From Entrophospora sp. SA101 (taxonomy: Eukaryota > Glomeromycota > Glomeromycetes > Entrophosporales > Entrophosporaceae): a stretch of 64,000 nucleotides of DNA. This document shows positions 13,146-24,450 of this stretch, piece by piece; within the stretch, counting starts at the first letter, position 1; each line of letters begins with the position of its first letter. The stretch is from contig CAUDNR010000025.1 of assembly GCA_958430865.1 (NCBI GenBank), forward strand, positions 42,495-106,494, written 5' to 3'. The position numbers and the translations under genes are program-made. The notes under the pieces were generated by a model that saw only the letters and a list, made by a program, of their open reading frames with translations, had not been told where the DNA came from and did not search any database.

Positions 13146-13939
13146 GAAAGTAATTGAGGAAATTTCCCTCTGTATAAATTGAAATTCATTTCTAACTATC
13201 AAAGAAAACAATAGTTATTTTCCTTTTAAAGATTTTTGCTTTTTATTAGGTAATAATGCATCATCATAATGTTTTCTTTTTCCAACATTTATTATTTTTC
13301 TTGGTAAATTTCATAAGTAATCCTTTCTTTTTTTAGATAAGCTTCCAGCATTTGAGTATTGAAAATATAAGGAGCAATTTTTTTTGCCAATAAAAAAATT
13401 TTTCTTATATATGGGGCATACTGCAACAAAACCAGACAAAGTGAACATTGGTATTACTAACAATTTCAGGGATCAAAATTTAGTGATTATTAAAATCCCC
13501 ATTTGTTATATTTGGGGGGTTTCTAGCAAAAGGTAGCTTAATTCGTGTTCCACGAATAAAGGAAAGAACTTAATTAATGCTGATCGGGGCAAAAAATTTT
13601 ATTTTCATATTAAAATTAATTTGGTCGATTTTTTTGCCCCCACAAAAAGTCACACATTTATTATGTTACATATATTATCTTTTATATCCAACCATGTTAA
13701 ACAAATGTGAAATATTATATTTACTTATGAAAATATGAGCTGTTAAATTTGTCAGTTTTCTGTTATTTAACCAGCAGTCCTGGATTATGGGTATAAAATT
13801 CATATTTTTTACATATATAAATTATTGGAAAACATAAGAATGTGTCAAAAAATAAATATAAAACATTTTAATATCAACTAAAAAATAACTTTAAAACTCA
13901 AAATGTTGAATTTCTCCATAAAATAATTTCGGGATGCAA
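13146..13939. other. Non-coding AT-rich stretch
   Basis: No open frame of note, no terminal inverted repeat and no RNA gene was seen. It separates the coiled-coil/zinc relic from the 3' end of the minus-strand transposon relic. Confidence 0.4.
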
Positions 13940-14870
13940 TTATAGTAAGCAAGAATGAATTTTTAGAATGTCATTGATTTTTATTTTGGTTTCTTCTAAA
14001 ATTTTCTGTGCCATTGATTTTTTATGAGAAGCAGCAAAACGACTTATCCATCCTTCAATTGTTTTGATTGTTGGCAACTCTTTGGATGTAAGTTCACCAA
14101 GTTTTACATGCTCTTTCAATTCTTCTGACATATCTTTTGCAGAAAATTGTTGACTTCTATCCATATTACCAAAAAGAAAATATATTTGCAGGTATTCCTT
14201 GACTTTATCACTACCCCCTTTATTTCCATAAACTTGATTTTCCTTCAAGCCCATCCTATCACAAAATAATCAACTCGATTGGCAAAGTAACATAGTTAGT
14301 GTCAGTAAACTTGTTTTTTAAGGTGAGTTTCAAGGAAAAAATAATTTTATTTTTTAAATGATTCTTACTGGATTATATCATTATCAATTTTTCCCACATT
14401 TCACTAAGGTTTGATTCTGATTTATGTTTTTCTACATCCCTCTCATTCATATCATTTATAGCATCAGTCTCTTGTGGAATTGGATTTGTTTCCTCTACAA
14501 AAAAAGTATAACAATCTACAAATACAAATACATGTTCAGATATGTAAATTCATACCTGTAATTTTCATTTTTGTTTCTTTTTTTATTTTTTTTTTTTTAA
14601 CGACGTAATCTTGTTGTGACATTTATTAATTTAAAGTTAGAAATATGTAAAACATATATATAAAAAAAATTTAAATTATTTACAATGCACAACTCCCCCC
14701 CTCCCCGTTTTACCATAGAATAGTATTCGTTTGGAGCGACTTGATGTTGTATTTTCATTTTTGTTTCATTCAATAGTTATAAGTTTTACATTAAAAAATT
14801 GGTCATTTGCTCATTTTTAAATTTTAGAAATGAGAAGCAGTTAAAGATATTAATATTAATATTAATATTA
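13940..14870 (-). pseudogene. Deleted copy of the RNase H-like transposon family at 59-64 kb
   Basis: Two parts of the family survive. The 3' part (14254-13940) encodes MGLKENQVYGNKGG, then VKEYLQIYFLFGN and TIKTIEGWISRFAASHKK. This matches the C-terminal exon of the 59.1-kb gene (KQTKYGIRGAGKRM, IKSYLEGYFLAGN, TTVANWITRYAANMKK). The 5' part (about 14870-14745) is nearly identical, in reverse complement, to the leader and start of the 63.6-kb gene: both share ttaaagatattaatatta-type sequence, then atttctaaaatttaaaaatgagcaaa, then a start reading MSK.PIF. In this copy a stop follows the third codon and almost the whole coding region is deleted. Confidence 0.75.
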
Positions 14871-16015
14871 ATTTTATTCCAAATTTTTATTATGCAGATC
14901 TTTTCACATTTTTGTTGTTTGAAACTTTAAAAGAAAATAACTCAGAATTTTATTATGCAAAGTGGATATTGTTTCTAAGCCAGAAATGTTCTGCATAAAA
15001 AATTACATATAAGAGTTGTATTAAATCAAAATTTCTTTCCGAGCTAAAAACAAACCGATCTGGCCCTCATATATATATTATGTAATTTTAGAGCCATTTC
15101 TATAAATTTAAATTAGAAAGATAGCCAGGAGCTCGGAGATTTATTTAGTAAAATTTAAAGTAGAAATTTAGATATAAAATATTGTGTTATTTCCACAGCG
15201 GCTCCAGATTATGGACACTAATAGATTTTACTATGATACTTATCCCCGAATTTTACTATGTTGATCCTTTCCTTCATTGATGGATCACGAATTAATTATT
15301 CATTTTATAAAATTGAAATGATAAAAATAAAATAGCTTATACAGTCAGTCTATAAAATCAATCTTATTATATATTTGTTATTATTATTGTTGTTCTGGGC
15401 CAATATTTACGAGATTTACATCAATATAATAAATAACAAATTATTATATGCGAATTTTTTAGTATCTTTCTTTATTATTATCATATATTCCAACACATGT
15501 AAATGTTGACAACAAAATTCAACCAAGAATATATCTTTTTGAAAACATGGAAATCATAAAAAGAAATTTCTATTAATTTATCAGCTACAATGTATAATAA
15601 ATCGATTAACTTTAAACCTTGATAACTTTTTTTTTTCATAAAAAATTGAACAAATCTTTTATAGTTTTATTGTTTAAGTCTTCTATAATAAAGTTACAGA
15701 GAGCCTTTTGCTCTAGCCCATTTGGTTACAAAGTTTATCTATTAGCAATTTTTTTCAATGTCTTTGCTGTATACAAAAAAACTTTTTTTTATTTAGCAAG
15801 ATAAAAAACTCACTGTAATCTAAGAGCTTGACATATTTACTATAATTTCTCTTAGCTTCATGTTTGTATCTCTTTTGAAGGCTCTAGTGCAATTTTATTT
15901 ATATAATTTTTATATAGAAAGAAGTTTATTATTGATCTGCGTTATGTTAATTACCTAATTTTGATTTAATTAACGGCATCTCATGCCCCAATAAGTGATG
16001 GAGTGTCCAAGTGAA
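14871..16015 (-). repeat. 1.15-kb dispersed repeat, copy A (inverted relative to copy B at 57.8-58.95 kb)
   Basis: The reverse complement of this stretch matches 57781-58950 almost base for base, including an identical 61-codon chance open frame (15619-15804 here, 57995-58180 there). The outer edge is sharp: the copies stop agreeing just outside gagtgtccaagtgaaaat (16015 / 57781). The inner edge is in the taatattaatattaat tract. Both copies lie immediately 5' of a member of the same transposon family, so this is best read as a long terminal or upstream segment of that element. No protein-like coding was seen. Confidence 0.85.
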
Positions 16016-17113
16016 AATTCAGGTGAAACTAGTTTCATAATAAGCTATATATAATAAATATAATAAATACAAGATATCAATAAATACAAGATGTAAGATA
16101 TCAATAAAAACATTAAATATTAATAAATATTGTAAAAATAAAAATAACTATTTTATTCGCCACAAGTCTAGTTAAGAGTTTCGCTTTCTGCAATGAATCT
16201 AACCTTATTATCGTCAACTTCGACTTTGACTTTTTATTTAAAGAAATAATTTTTATTGATTAATTAATAATGAATGTTGGTGATATTTCCAAATGAAAAG
16301 AAAAATTACCATTTCTACCAACAACTTGCATGACACGGCAACTTTTTTGAAATACTGCCAAAGGTAATAATATGACAGCATCATAATCTCTCATCTCGAA
16401 ATGGTACCTTTCTTTGTGTGTTTTAAAATCTTTCATATCAACAAATCCACTATGAAGTGACAATAACTACCATTCTCTTTAATGGTTAAGCTAGCTCTTT
16501 TAAAAAAAATCAAATCAATTCGCGTCTGTCCCCCCAAAAAAATTTTTGTACAACAATACTAATACTAATACTAATAGGTGCAAAAAATTTTTTTCATTCA
16601 AACCCAAAATCGTTGTTATTTTTTGATTCAAAGATAAAGATAATTAGGGTAAAAATTATTTAGTTTGCTGATATTCCTTTCTATATCAACAACATGCAAG
16701 TATCTGGATGCACTTTTTATCAGGACAAAGTACTTTGGTAATTAAAAATCGTTAATTTGTCTATTTTCTACCGACATAAATTTTATTATAAAATATACAA
16801 AAAATGCATTTGGATACTTTTTTCCAGAGGACGTGATCTTTATTCTAGACAGTGACCAATATTTTGACATATGTAATTTCTTTAGTATACAAATTTTTGA
16901 GGAAGTTGTAATATGTCAGTAATAGTAATGGATATAGATATAGTGATAAGCACAATAGTAAAGGAGACGGTAAAATTTTTTTTCAATGAACGTCGTCATA
17001 TGTGTCATATGTACGTGAAAGAGTTACACGAAATAAAATGGTTTTATTTTCACGAATTCACTACGCATTATTATTAGATAACAAATAATTTCTGCATAAT
17101 TTTTTTTTAAAAA
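16016..17113. other. Non-coding stretch with one unassigned short open frame
   Basis: A minus-strand frame at 16260-16463 reads ...RDYDAVILLPLAVFQKSCRVMQVV and looks protein-like, but it has no recognisable partner exons or family. A (taatac)n microsatellite is at about 16558-16577. The last 100 bases are the leader of the gene starting at 17114. Confidence 0.4.
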
Positions 17114-18866
17114 ATGGAGGCTGAAAGTGGTTCAACAAAAAATGAGACAAAATCAATTATTGAGGCAGCAGGTTTTGCTTTCAATCAAGCAAAAAACCAA
17201 GATCATTTGTTATCAAAAAGTCGTTCTGAAGTGGTTTATAAAAAAGATCAAATTTCTTTTCCAAAGCCAAGAGTTAGAGCAAATTCTATCCTCGAATTTA
17301 ATTCGGAATTTTCTCCACAGTATCAGCCACAACAATATCATCAAAAGTTTCGAAGTCAAACACAACCTCCTTCCCAATTTCATCATCAATATCAACAGCC
17401 TCAATATCAACAGCTTCAATATCAGCATCCTCAATATCAGCATAATGAAGGTTACTATAATAATAATTCACAATATAACCAAATCAATTCTGGATTTGCT
17501 ACCAAATCATCAAATGCTTCTCGTAGAGCTTGGTCTGATATTACATATATCCCACATGATACTCGTACTGAATTAACAAATTATAGTGACCCAGGTCCTC
17601 AAGTATACAATCCACAAACATTTAACTTTCCTCGTCATGTACCAACTGCCACAATCTATGAAAATAACCACAATTATTATCCCAATCAACCTTCTTTATA
17701 TGGCGAAGCCAGATCACCTAAGCCTAGAATTGCAGCTAGTGCTATGGTGGATATTGGTGATAATGTAGCACAACCAATAACAACTACAACTGTTAAACCA
17801 AGAAAAGTGGCACTTTCAGCACAATTAAATGATACTAACAACTTTACAGATCAAGATTACCCTGACTCAAGAAATGACGGTGATGATTATGGAGAGGACA
17901 ATGATGAGGTTGACAATGATGGTGATGATGCTGATAAATATAATGGTGGTGATGCTGTATCTAATGATAATGACAATGATCAGGCTGAGCTCGATGAATT
18001 AATGAAGTTATCATCTGATCCAAAAGTTCAAAGAAAAGTAATATATTATATATATATATACATATTATTATCATTGTTATTATTAAAATTATTTGGGTAA
18101 TTTAAATTCTAATATATATTATAGTTTCTTGATCTTCGAATTTCTAATAAATCACTCCTAACACTCAATGTTACACTTGAATCTACTGTCAAAGAACAAT
18201 CTGATAAACTTGCAACAATTCCATCATTTGAAGCTATGATGGAAACACAACAAAAACAATTAGAACATCTTAATAAAGTTGAAGAGTTGATTAATACATT
18301 ATCAAATAAAATGACTGAACAAGATGATGAAATAAAGGTTATAAAAAGCCAAATCATAGAGAAATCGTAAGTTTAATTTACATTTTATTTAATGATTTAA
18401 TGGTTTATATATTATATTAACTTATATTTTGTTCAAAGAGATGAAAAAGGAAAGGTAAATTATATGGATATCTATGATTATAAATTTTTTTTTATGATCC
18501 TTTATATATAAAATAAATTTTTATAATATTTATTCATCAAACATATATAAAAGACACAAAGAGCTCTATTCTATGATCCGAAATCTCTTCCATTAAAATC
18601 TCTTCCAAATATTATTTTTGACAGAGGTGAGTTTTTCCTGACTTCATTTCAATAATATAATATGATAATTACATATTAAAGTATTCCTTTTACTACATTT
18701 ATATGAATAATAAATAGTATATGATGACGTCACAATCCTCTTTTCAGTGGTGACTTCTTTACTATATACTGTTTATATTTTTCCTGTTATTGTTATGGCA
18801 AAAACTGCTCAACAACTAGTTGATAAATCCAGAGACAAGGTTCAAAAAACAGAAATAGCAAGTTAA
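17114..18866 (+). CDS. Q/N-rich low-complexity protein with C-terminal membrane segment, 5 exons
   Basis: Exons are 17114-18037, 18125-18366, 18439-18454, 18554-18626 and 18718-18866; all phases agree, giving about 467 residues. Residues 1-60 are a short ordered-looking segment (IIEAAGFAFNQAKNQ). Residues 70-135 are a prion-like Q/Y/P/H tract with QYQ repeats. Residues 240-295 are very acidic (Asp/Asn-rich). Exon 2 encodes a helical, coiled-coil-like part (LEHLNKVEELINTLSNKM). The last exon encodes one hydrophobic stretch, VTILFSVVTSLLYTVYIFPV, then a short basic tail, compatible with a tail-anchored or single-pass protein. Exon 3 is a 16-base microexon. The family was not recognised; a link to membrane tethering is only a guess from topology. 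Confidence 0.75.
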
Positions 18867-18955
18867 AATCATAAATTAAGCATATTGTATATTGTATGTA
18901 ATTAACTATTTATTATTTGATTTTAAAGAATATCTTAAATTCTGTATGAATATAT

Positions 18956-19052
18956 ATATATATGGGTGTCTAAACTAAATTATTTAGACATTAGACAAAT
19001 ACTATTTTGACTTTAGACAATCCCAAAAACAATTTAGACGCCCATATATAAA
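18956..19052. mobile_element. Short fold-back element
   Basis: The left end reads atatatgggtgtctaaa and the right end tttagacgcccatatat, inverted copies with one mismatch about 95 bases apart; tagaca/tttagac phrases recur inside. It lies just downstream of the gene ending at 18866. The duplicated target site is unclear because the flanks are TA repeats. Confidence 0.55.
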
Positions 19053-19170
19053 TATATACCATAATATACTTTCTAACAACTACTGTAGTAAATAAAAAAC
19101 TTTTTTAATTAACTTGTACACAAAAACTATTAAAGTTGGCAATAGTAGTTTTACAATTAACATGTTTGAG

Positions 19171-20396
19171 CAGTTACAAAAATATAAGGATCATGAAGAG
19201 CCATTTGACCTTGATATTGTTTGCTGTTCAGAAGACCCTAGAAGCTGATGGAATCTTATTGACACAGATTCACAACCAGATACTCTTCCAACATTAGCAT
19301 GTCATCTGTTTTCAATATGCCCAAATTCTACAAGTTGTGAATGTGTATTTTCTATGCTTGGATGGCTGTTTCATAAATGTCATTTGAATCTCAATTTACA
19401 ATGACTAGAATCCATGTCTAAAAATGATCATGTACTGGAAATCCAATGCAAAGACAGAACTTGGATTTTATGGATTAAATAATAAGAAGAAAACATGTCT
19501 AAGTGATGCTGAAATAAATATATCTATTTCAGAAACATTTTCTGAAATAGATGATAATGACAATGAAAGTGAAGGTGAAGGTGAAGGCGAGACTTCCTTT
19601 CATAAATAGTGAAACAATACCTGAAGATATTTGTATCTTTTTGATTGAAAATGTATGGATTGAAAAATTTGTGGACCTGTTGCATAATTTAATAATCAAG
19701 GAAATTGCAATATCACAGAAGATGTATTAGATGATATTATGACAATAGTGATATTGATGAATATGAAAATGTTAATATAACCGATGAGGATGAAAAAGGA
19801 ATTTTAGATTACAATATAGATGATTTATTAGGTGAATTTGTTAGTGAAGAGGTGTAAATATTTTTTTTTCAAAATTCATACATAAATTTATGTATATACA
19901 TATGTGTGTGTATATATAAAGCATTTTAATAGAAAACAATATAGATTTTTGGGATAAATTTAATTTGTTTTTGTGTAAATATTTTTATTATTTTTATTTT
20001 TTTTTGCATTGTTTAATTAATAATTAATAATTATTATCAATGTGTTTAGAATAAAATAAAAATATTATTGATTTTATATATATTTGGTTTTTTTTTTGGA
20101 TTATTTAATAATCCAACTAATTTACAATTGTGCAGTACAATTTTTACATATTATATAATTAAATTTGGTAGATGGCAGTTTTGGCATTTCAGCAGTTTTG
20201 ATATTTTGGGCATTTTTGACATTTTTGACATTCTTGACATTCTTATTTTGGGCAGTTTGGGCAATTTTGATATTTCAACAGGTTTGGATTTTGACATTTT
20301 TGGCATTTTCGACATTTTTGACATTTTGACACTATGTATGAGGTTTTACCTTTCAGCATCAGGTTAAACAGATTTTGACAGGCAACCTTAGCTCTC
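19171..20396 (+). mobile_element. hAT transposase relic, copy 1 (C-terminal dimerisation part plus 3' end)
   Basis: The sequence is paralogous, in the same orientation, to 32829-34012. It encodes remnants of the hAT C-terminal dimerisation domain: CHLFSICPNSTSCECVFSML, then GWLFHKCHLNLNLQ and MYWKSNAKTELGFYGLNN. In hAT transposases this region (ICPNSAxCER...) forms the dimer interface. Stops interrupt it (for example tga for Trp at 19248). The distal 250 bases carry a degenerate array of ttttgacat/tttggcat units (about 20175-20335), also present in copy 2. The copies separate after ggcaacctta. Confidence 0.75.
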
Positions 20397-20462
20397 ACAC
20401 ATCCCATAACTGTGAAAAATTTTTTCACAGGTGAGGATGCCCTATGCTGGAAGGCTTTTCAA

Positions 20463-20597
20463 CCCTATAAAAAATTGGCATGGAAATGTATGGGAAAATG
20501 TATGGAAAACTGTATGGAATTTTACCTGAAATTCGCATTTTTCCATACAAATTCCATGCATTTTCCCATAAATTTCCATGCCAAATTTTTTATAGGG
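20463..20597. mobile_element. Near-palindromic fold-back MITE with 3-bp target duplication
   Basis: The 135-base element begins CCCTATAAAAAATTGGCATG and ends with the inverted complement; the arms match over about 45 bases each around a short loop. The flanks are CAA on both sides (20460-20462, 20598-20600), a possible 3-base target duplication of the CACTA or Harbinger kind. It interrupts sequence continuing from the hAT relic. Confidence 0.7.
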
Positions 20598-21738
20598 CAA
20601 GGTGGGCAAAAAACTTCTAAATGTTTACATGGCATTCCTTACATTGCAATTCTTCAACAGAGTTGTGACTTCTTGATTGCAGAGCCAGTCACTTTTACTT
20701 TTCAGCTAACATATCTGCAAGCATTCTCTGGTGAAGAAAGATTAGGTGGGATTCACAGAAGTGTCCTTGACATTGATGCAATCTTTAATAGACTCCAGGA
20801 CCACATCCCCCCTGAAAATTTAATTGCATTGTTGTATAATTGGGGCACACTAGTCAGATTAGCCTTATGAACATGAGAAATGTGTGAGAATGACTGTAAG
20901 TATTCAAGGTAGTATGTGTGCTTGATGTCTACCAATTGTATGATAATCAAATGCTACATATCAATTGTTTCTTCTGAGACAGTTGTGTTACCTTGACATC
21001 TTCTTGTAATTATATATTTAATATTAATAATATTATTAATGATTATGCAAAACAAAATACAAGAATCTTATAATTACCCAAGACACTACAAGTTCTGCTC
21101 CATGGTTTGTTTTTTCAACATTTATATAAAATAAAAGGCACGTGTCAAGACATTTATAAATCAACCAATAACTAAAAAATACAAATAAAAAAATTGTAGA
21201 TCTCTTGCTATTAATAAACAACAAGTTGTATTCTTATAATAACCATACCAAACAACATCACTTGCATTTGTTTCCAAAAAAAATAACAAAAGCGGTTCCT
21301 TGTATAACCATACACATAGATTGTGTTTATGTATCACAAGATTTTTTTTTATATAAATTCATTACTTTTTAAAAAAATACTTATATTTAAAATTTTTGTG
21401 GAGAGTCTGCACAGTTTATAGGGTTGTACACACGAATTTTATACACTGTCTATCTGTAGAATAACTATAGTAATGATAAAACTAGCAGTAAGTATATTAT
21501 TAGTAGCATCATTATATTTAATATCAAATTTAATGATTTCTAAAATAATTGACCAATTTAGTTTTGAATAAAAGAAACTCTAAAAATATATGATCTAATA
21601 AAAAAAACAACAAAAATAAACTACAAGCACATTTCTCAATACCAGAAGAACTATTCAGATGAAACCAAATTATTATCAGAAAAATATGAATGATTTTAAA
21701 TGTTTATTAAAAACTCATTATCAACTGTCAGTATATAC
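20598..21738. other. Unassigned stretch with a protein-like open segment
   Basis: The plus strand at about 20630-20870 reads IAILQQSCDFLIAEPVTFTF, then LQAFSGEERLGGIHRSVLDI and PENLIALLYNWGTLVRL with no stop. The composition is protein-like, but no start, splice partner or family was identified; it may be the edge of another decayed transposon. The rest (20880-21738) is AT-rich and non-coding. Confidence 0.35.
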
Positions 21739-21892
21739 CAGGGTTGGCAAATGTATGGTCCATTGGTGGTCTATTGGTGATCCATTGGTTCCATCAGTGT
21801 AGCATTTTAGCCATATTTAGTAATTTATTAATGACAATGGACTGGTACAAAGTCCATCAGCTCTTAATGGGCCAGTCAATTTGCCAACTCTG
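21739..21892. mobile_element. 154-bp hAT-like MITE with perfect 8-bp target duplication
   Basis: Ends are CAGGGTTGGCAAAT and ATTTGCCAACTCTG, inverted with one mismatch. GTATATAC is duplicated exactly at 21731-21738 and 21893-21900. The interior has repeated gtccatt/ccattggt phrases and no coding capacity. The CAGGGTTGG end type matches the composite element at 25717-26825. Confidence 0.87.
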
Positions 21893-21971
21893 GTATATAC
21901 TACTTTAATTAATAACTACATTAGTATCTTTAATTAATTTGGTAGTTATAAAAATTTTATTATTTTATATA

Positions 21972-22697
21972 CAGTGAACCCTCCATAAGTGCACCCCCCT
22001 TGGGAATGGATGAGAGCGTGCATTTATGGAGGGATGCATTTATAGAGAGGAAGAATTTTATTGGTTACACGTGGTACTAATAAAAATTATTGTTGTACAA
22101 TTTTAAATATTTTTTTAATTACTATTATTATTAGATATTAAATATTATTGTTGAATAAAAAATTGTTTCATTGTGGTTTGCTTCATTGAATTTTTTTTTT
22201 AAATCAATGTACCACTCAAGGGCATTAATTTGTCCTAATTGTTCTTAGAATTTTCTTATTTTATTTTTGATTACTCTTATTAAACATAAATTTTTTAAAA
22301 AAATTCGTGATCTTCATATATATAATTTTCTCCATTTGTATTATTATTATTATTATTCTAATAACTCTTTGTCAATTAAAAAGAAAGAATTAATAAACAT
22401 TCATTTAATCCTTTATAAGCAACAGTAGCTTACCCTTTATTTTCCATTACTAATATTAAATAACGTTTGAATTAATTAATGTAACACGAATTTATTTAGG
22501 AAATAAATTACATGAAAGTCACGGGCGTGCATTTAGATAGGGTGGTTTTATATGAACGGGATGGGGGAAGACCGCGCAATGCAGAGTATGGAGGATGTGC
22601 ATTTATCTTTAATTCCCGAGGTTGGGAATGAGACATAGCATGAATGCATTTATGGAGGGATGCATTTATAGAGGGTGCACTTATGGAGGGTTCACTG
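21972..22697. mobile_element. 726-bp TA-inserting element with perfect 25-bp terminal inverted repeats
   Basis: The left end CAGTGAACCCTCCATAAGTG continues with CACCC, and the right end (22673-22697) is its exact reverse complement. TA flanks both sides (21970-21971, 22698-22699), so insertion was of the Tc1/mariner/pogo kind. The phrase gcatttatggaggg/gcatttatagaggg is repeated subterminally at both ends, possibly transposase-binding repeats. There is no transposase frame; it is non-autonomous and looks young because the arms are perfect. Confidence 0.88.
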
Positions 22698-22984
22698 TAT
22701 CACATGAAAAAATAGTTGGTAATAATTGCCAAAAATAACTTTGGCTAGTTTGCTTTTACTAGGCTTGTAATTTTAATAATGTTCATATTAATATTAATAT
22801 TCACTTAGTCTGTTGTGTAGCAGTATGTCCATATAATAAATTTTTTTATGTTTGATGATTTTAAATAATAATAATACTTAATAAAATACTTAATATAATA
22901 CAAAAAAATCAAAATGCTAATTAATATCAATTATTTACTGAAAAAACTAGTGATGTGTATTTGTATTGAATTTTGAATGCTATA

Positions 22985-24230
22985 TGATTCTATTTTTTTC
23001 CCAATGATTTTAAAGCTTTTAATTCATTATAATCTGCTTGTATATTATTTTGTCCAAGAAAAATAAAAGCAGTTTCAAAAGCTTTTACAGCTTTATTTAT
23101 CGAACATTAGGAATAGTTGTACTACTTACAATTCAATTTCCTCAAAAGAATTAAGAATTTCCTCTTCAGTTGACATTTCATTATTCTTATAATTATCAAT
23201 TGATATACAGTGCATGAAAAAGTTTTCAGAATGTAATTTTTATTTATTGTGAAATGAAAAAAAGCTAACAGCACATGAAAATTTATAGATATGCTCTTTA
23301 CGATTTGATAAATAAGTTTACTTAAAACTACTTAGTAGCTTACCTTATTATCATTTTTCTCAATCACTTCATTTAACCTTGACAGCACATTATAGATTAA
23401 ATTAACAAAAATTTTTTTGTTGATCCACTCCCCATTCTTTCTGAATTATTTTACAAAAACTTTCTGCAATAACTGACTTTTTTAAATTAACACTTAATTG
23501 GCTTGCTCTTCAACATGTCCCTTAAAAATTTGCCACAAATTCTCAATTGGATTGAGATCTGGGCTATTTGATGGCCAATCCAACATTTTTGACAGTGTTG
23601 TGCAAGAAGTTTTTAGTACCCCTGGCTGTATGCTTAGGGTCGTTATCTTGTTGAAAGATTCAATGTTTTCCCATGACATTGTTTGCATTGTCAAGTAGAT
23701 TTTCAGTTAAAATCTTTCAAAAGAAAGTTGTGTTTATTTAAAACACATTTTATTATGAAAATTTTTTTCATGCACTGTATATTCTTCTGTTGTTAATGCT
23801 GAACTGAAATTTAATCTATCAATTAAATTATCAACATCATTTTTTTGATCATTTATAATATTTTGTATTAATGTTATTGCATCTCCAACTTGTTCTTCAT
23901 AATCTAAAGGAATAATACCAATTTTTATCCAGCAATTATTAACAGCGATTGATGTAACATTTTTCCAGGCTTCTGAGGCAAAATTTATTGCTTTTTTAAT
24001 CATTTTGTTTCTATTAAAAACTTTAATCTTCTTGCAATAAATAATTTCTATAAATACATATAAATGATTTAATATATTTGATATAAATAATTTAATAAAT
24101 AATTTAATAATTTGAAATATATACCTTAAAAGTATGAATTATCCCTGCATCACATAGTTGCAAGTGTGCAGTTGTGTTTGAGGAAAATGATGAATTATTA
24201 CATTCTTAACTCGAAATTATCTGCTAAAAT
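22985..24230 (-). pseudogene. Tigger (pogo-group) transposase relic, C-terminal part, split by a Tc1 element
   Basis: Reading down the minus strand, 24230-24125 gives SSFSSNTTAHLQLCDAGII, the Tigger motif around the third catalytic Asp (usually FLPPNTTAHLQPLDAGII). After a short intron (about 24124-24035), 24034-23780 gives KAINFASEAWKNVTSIAVNN and NCWIKIGIIP, the signature helix following the catalytic core. On the other side of the insertion, 23205-22985 gives NEMSTEEEILNSFEEIE and FETAFIFLGQNNIQADYN, the C-terminal tail. The DNA-binding half and first two catalytic Asps are absent and stops occur. Confidence 0.78.
23208..23777 (-). mobile_element. Deleted Tc1-type element inserted in the Tigger relic
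   Basis: A 570-base element has ends CAGTGCATGAAAAAGTTTTC and the imperfect inverse (gaaaatttttttcatgcactg), flanked by TA at 23206-23207 and 23778-23779. The minus strand keeps the Tc1 motif LDWPSNSPDLNPIENLWQIF (about 23585-23525), around the last catalytic acid of the DDE/D core. The remainder of the transposase is missing. It sits in the Tigger relic without loss of flanking sequence, so it is younger. Confidence 0.82.
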
Positions 24231-24239
24231 GTGTTGATG

Positions 24240-24450
24240 CATGCAGTGAATTAATATTAATATTAATATTACAATTAATGAAATCAAGGAGCAAAAACAA
24301 AAATCTGTTGGAACGAGGGTTTGACTGTATTGTTTTTGAAGCTTGAGGGGAAAATATCTTATGCAAAATGGGTATGGCTTCTAAGTCAAAATTTTCTATG
24401 TGAGGAGTTACATACAGAAATTATGTTAAATCAAAATTGCTTTTTTCACA
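24240..24450. repeat. Diverged fragment related to the 1.15-kb repeat and a pogo-like end
   Basis: The run taatattaatattaatatta is followed by acaaaaatctgttggaacgagggtttgactgta, the usual pogo/Tigger end type. Next comes a stretch like 14900-15050 (gaaaa.ta..ttatgcaaa.tgg.tat...ttctaagtcaaaa). The first 90 bases recur at 46661-46740, so this is a multi-copy element fragment. Confidence 0.6.

Noticed and set aside
15619..15804. 61-codon open frame, present identically at 57995-58180 on the other strand
   Set aside because: Its duplication is explained by the 1.15-kb repeat. The frame has no protein-like features or splice context, so it is not called a gene.
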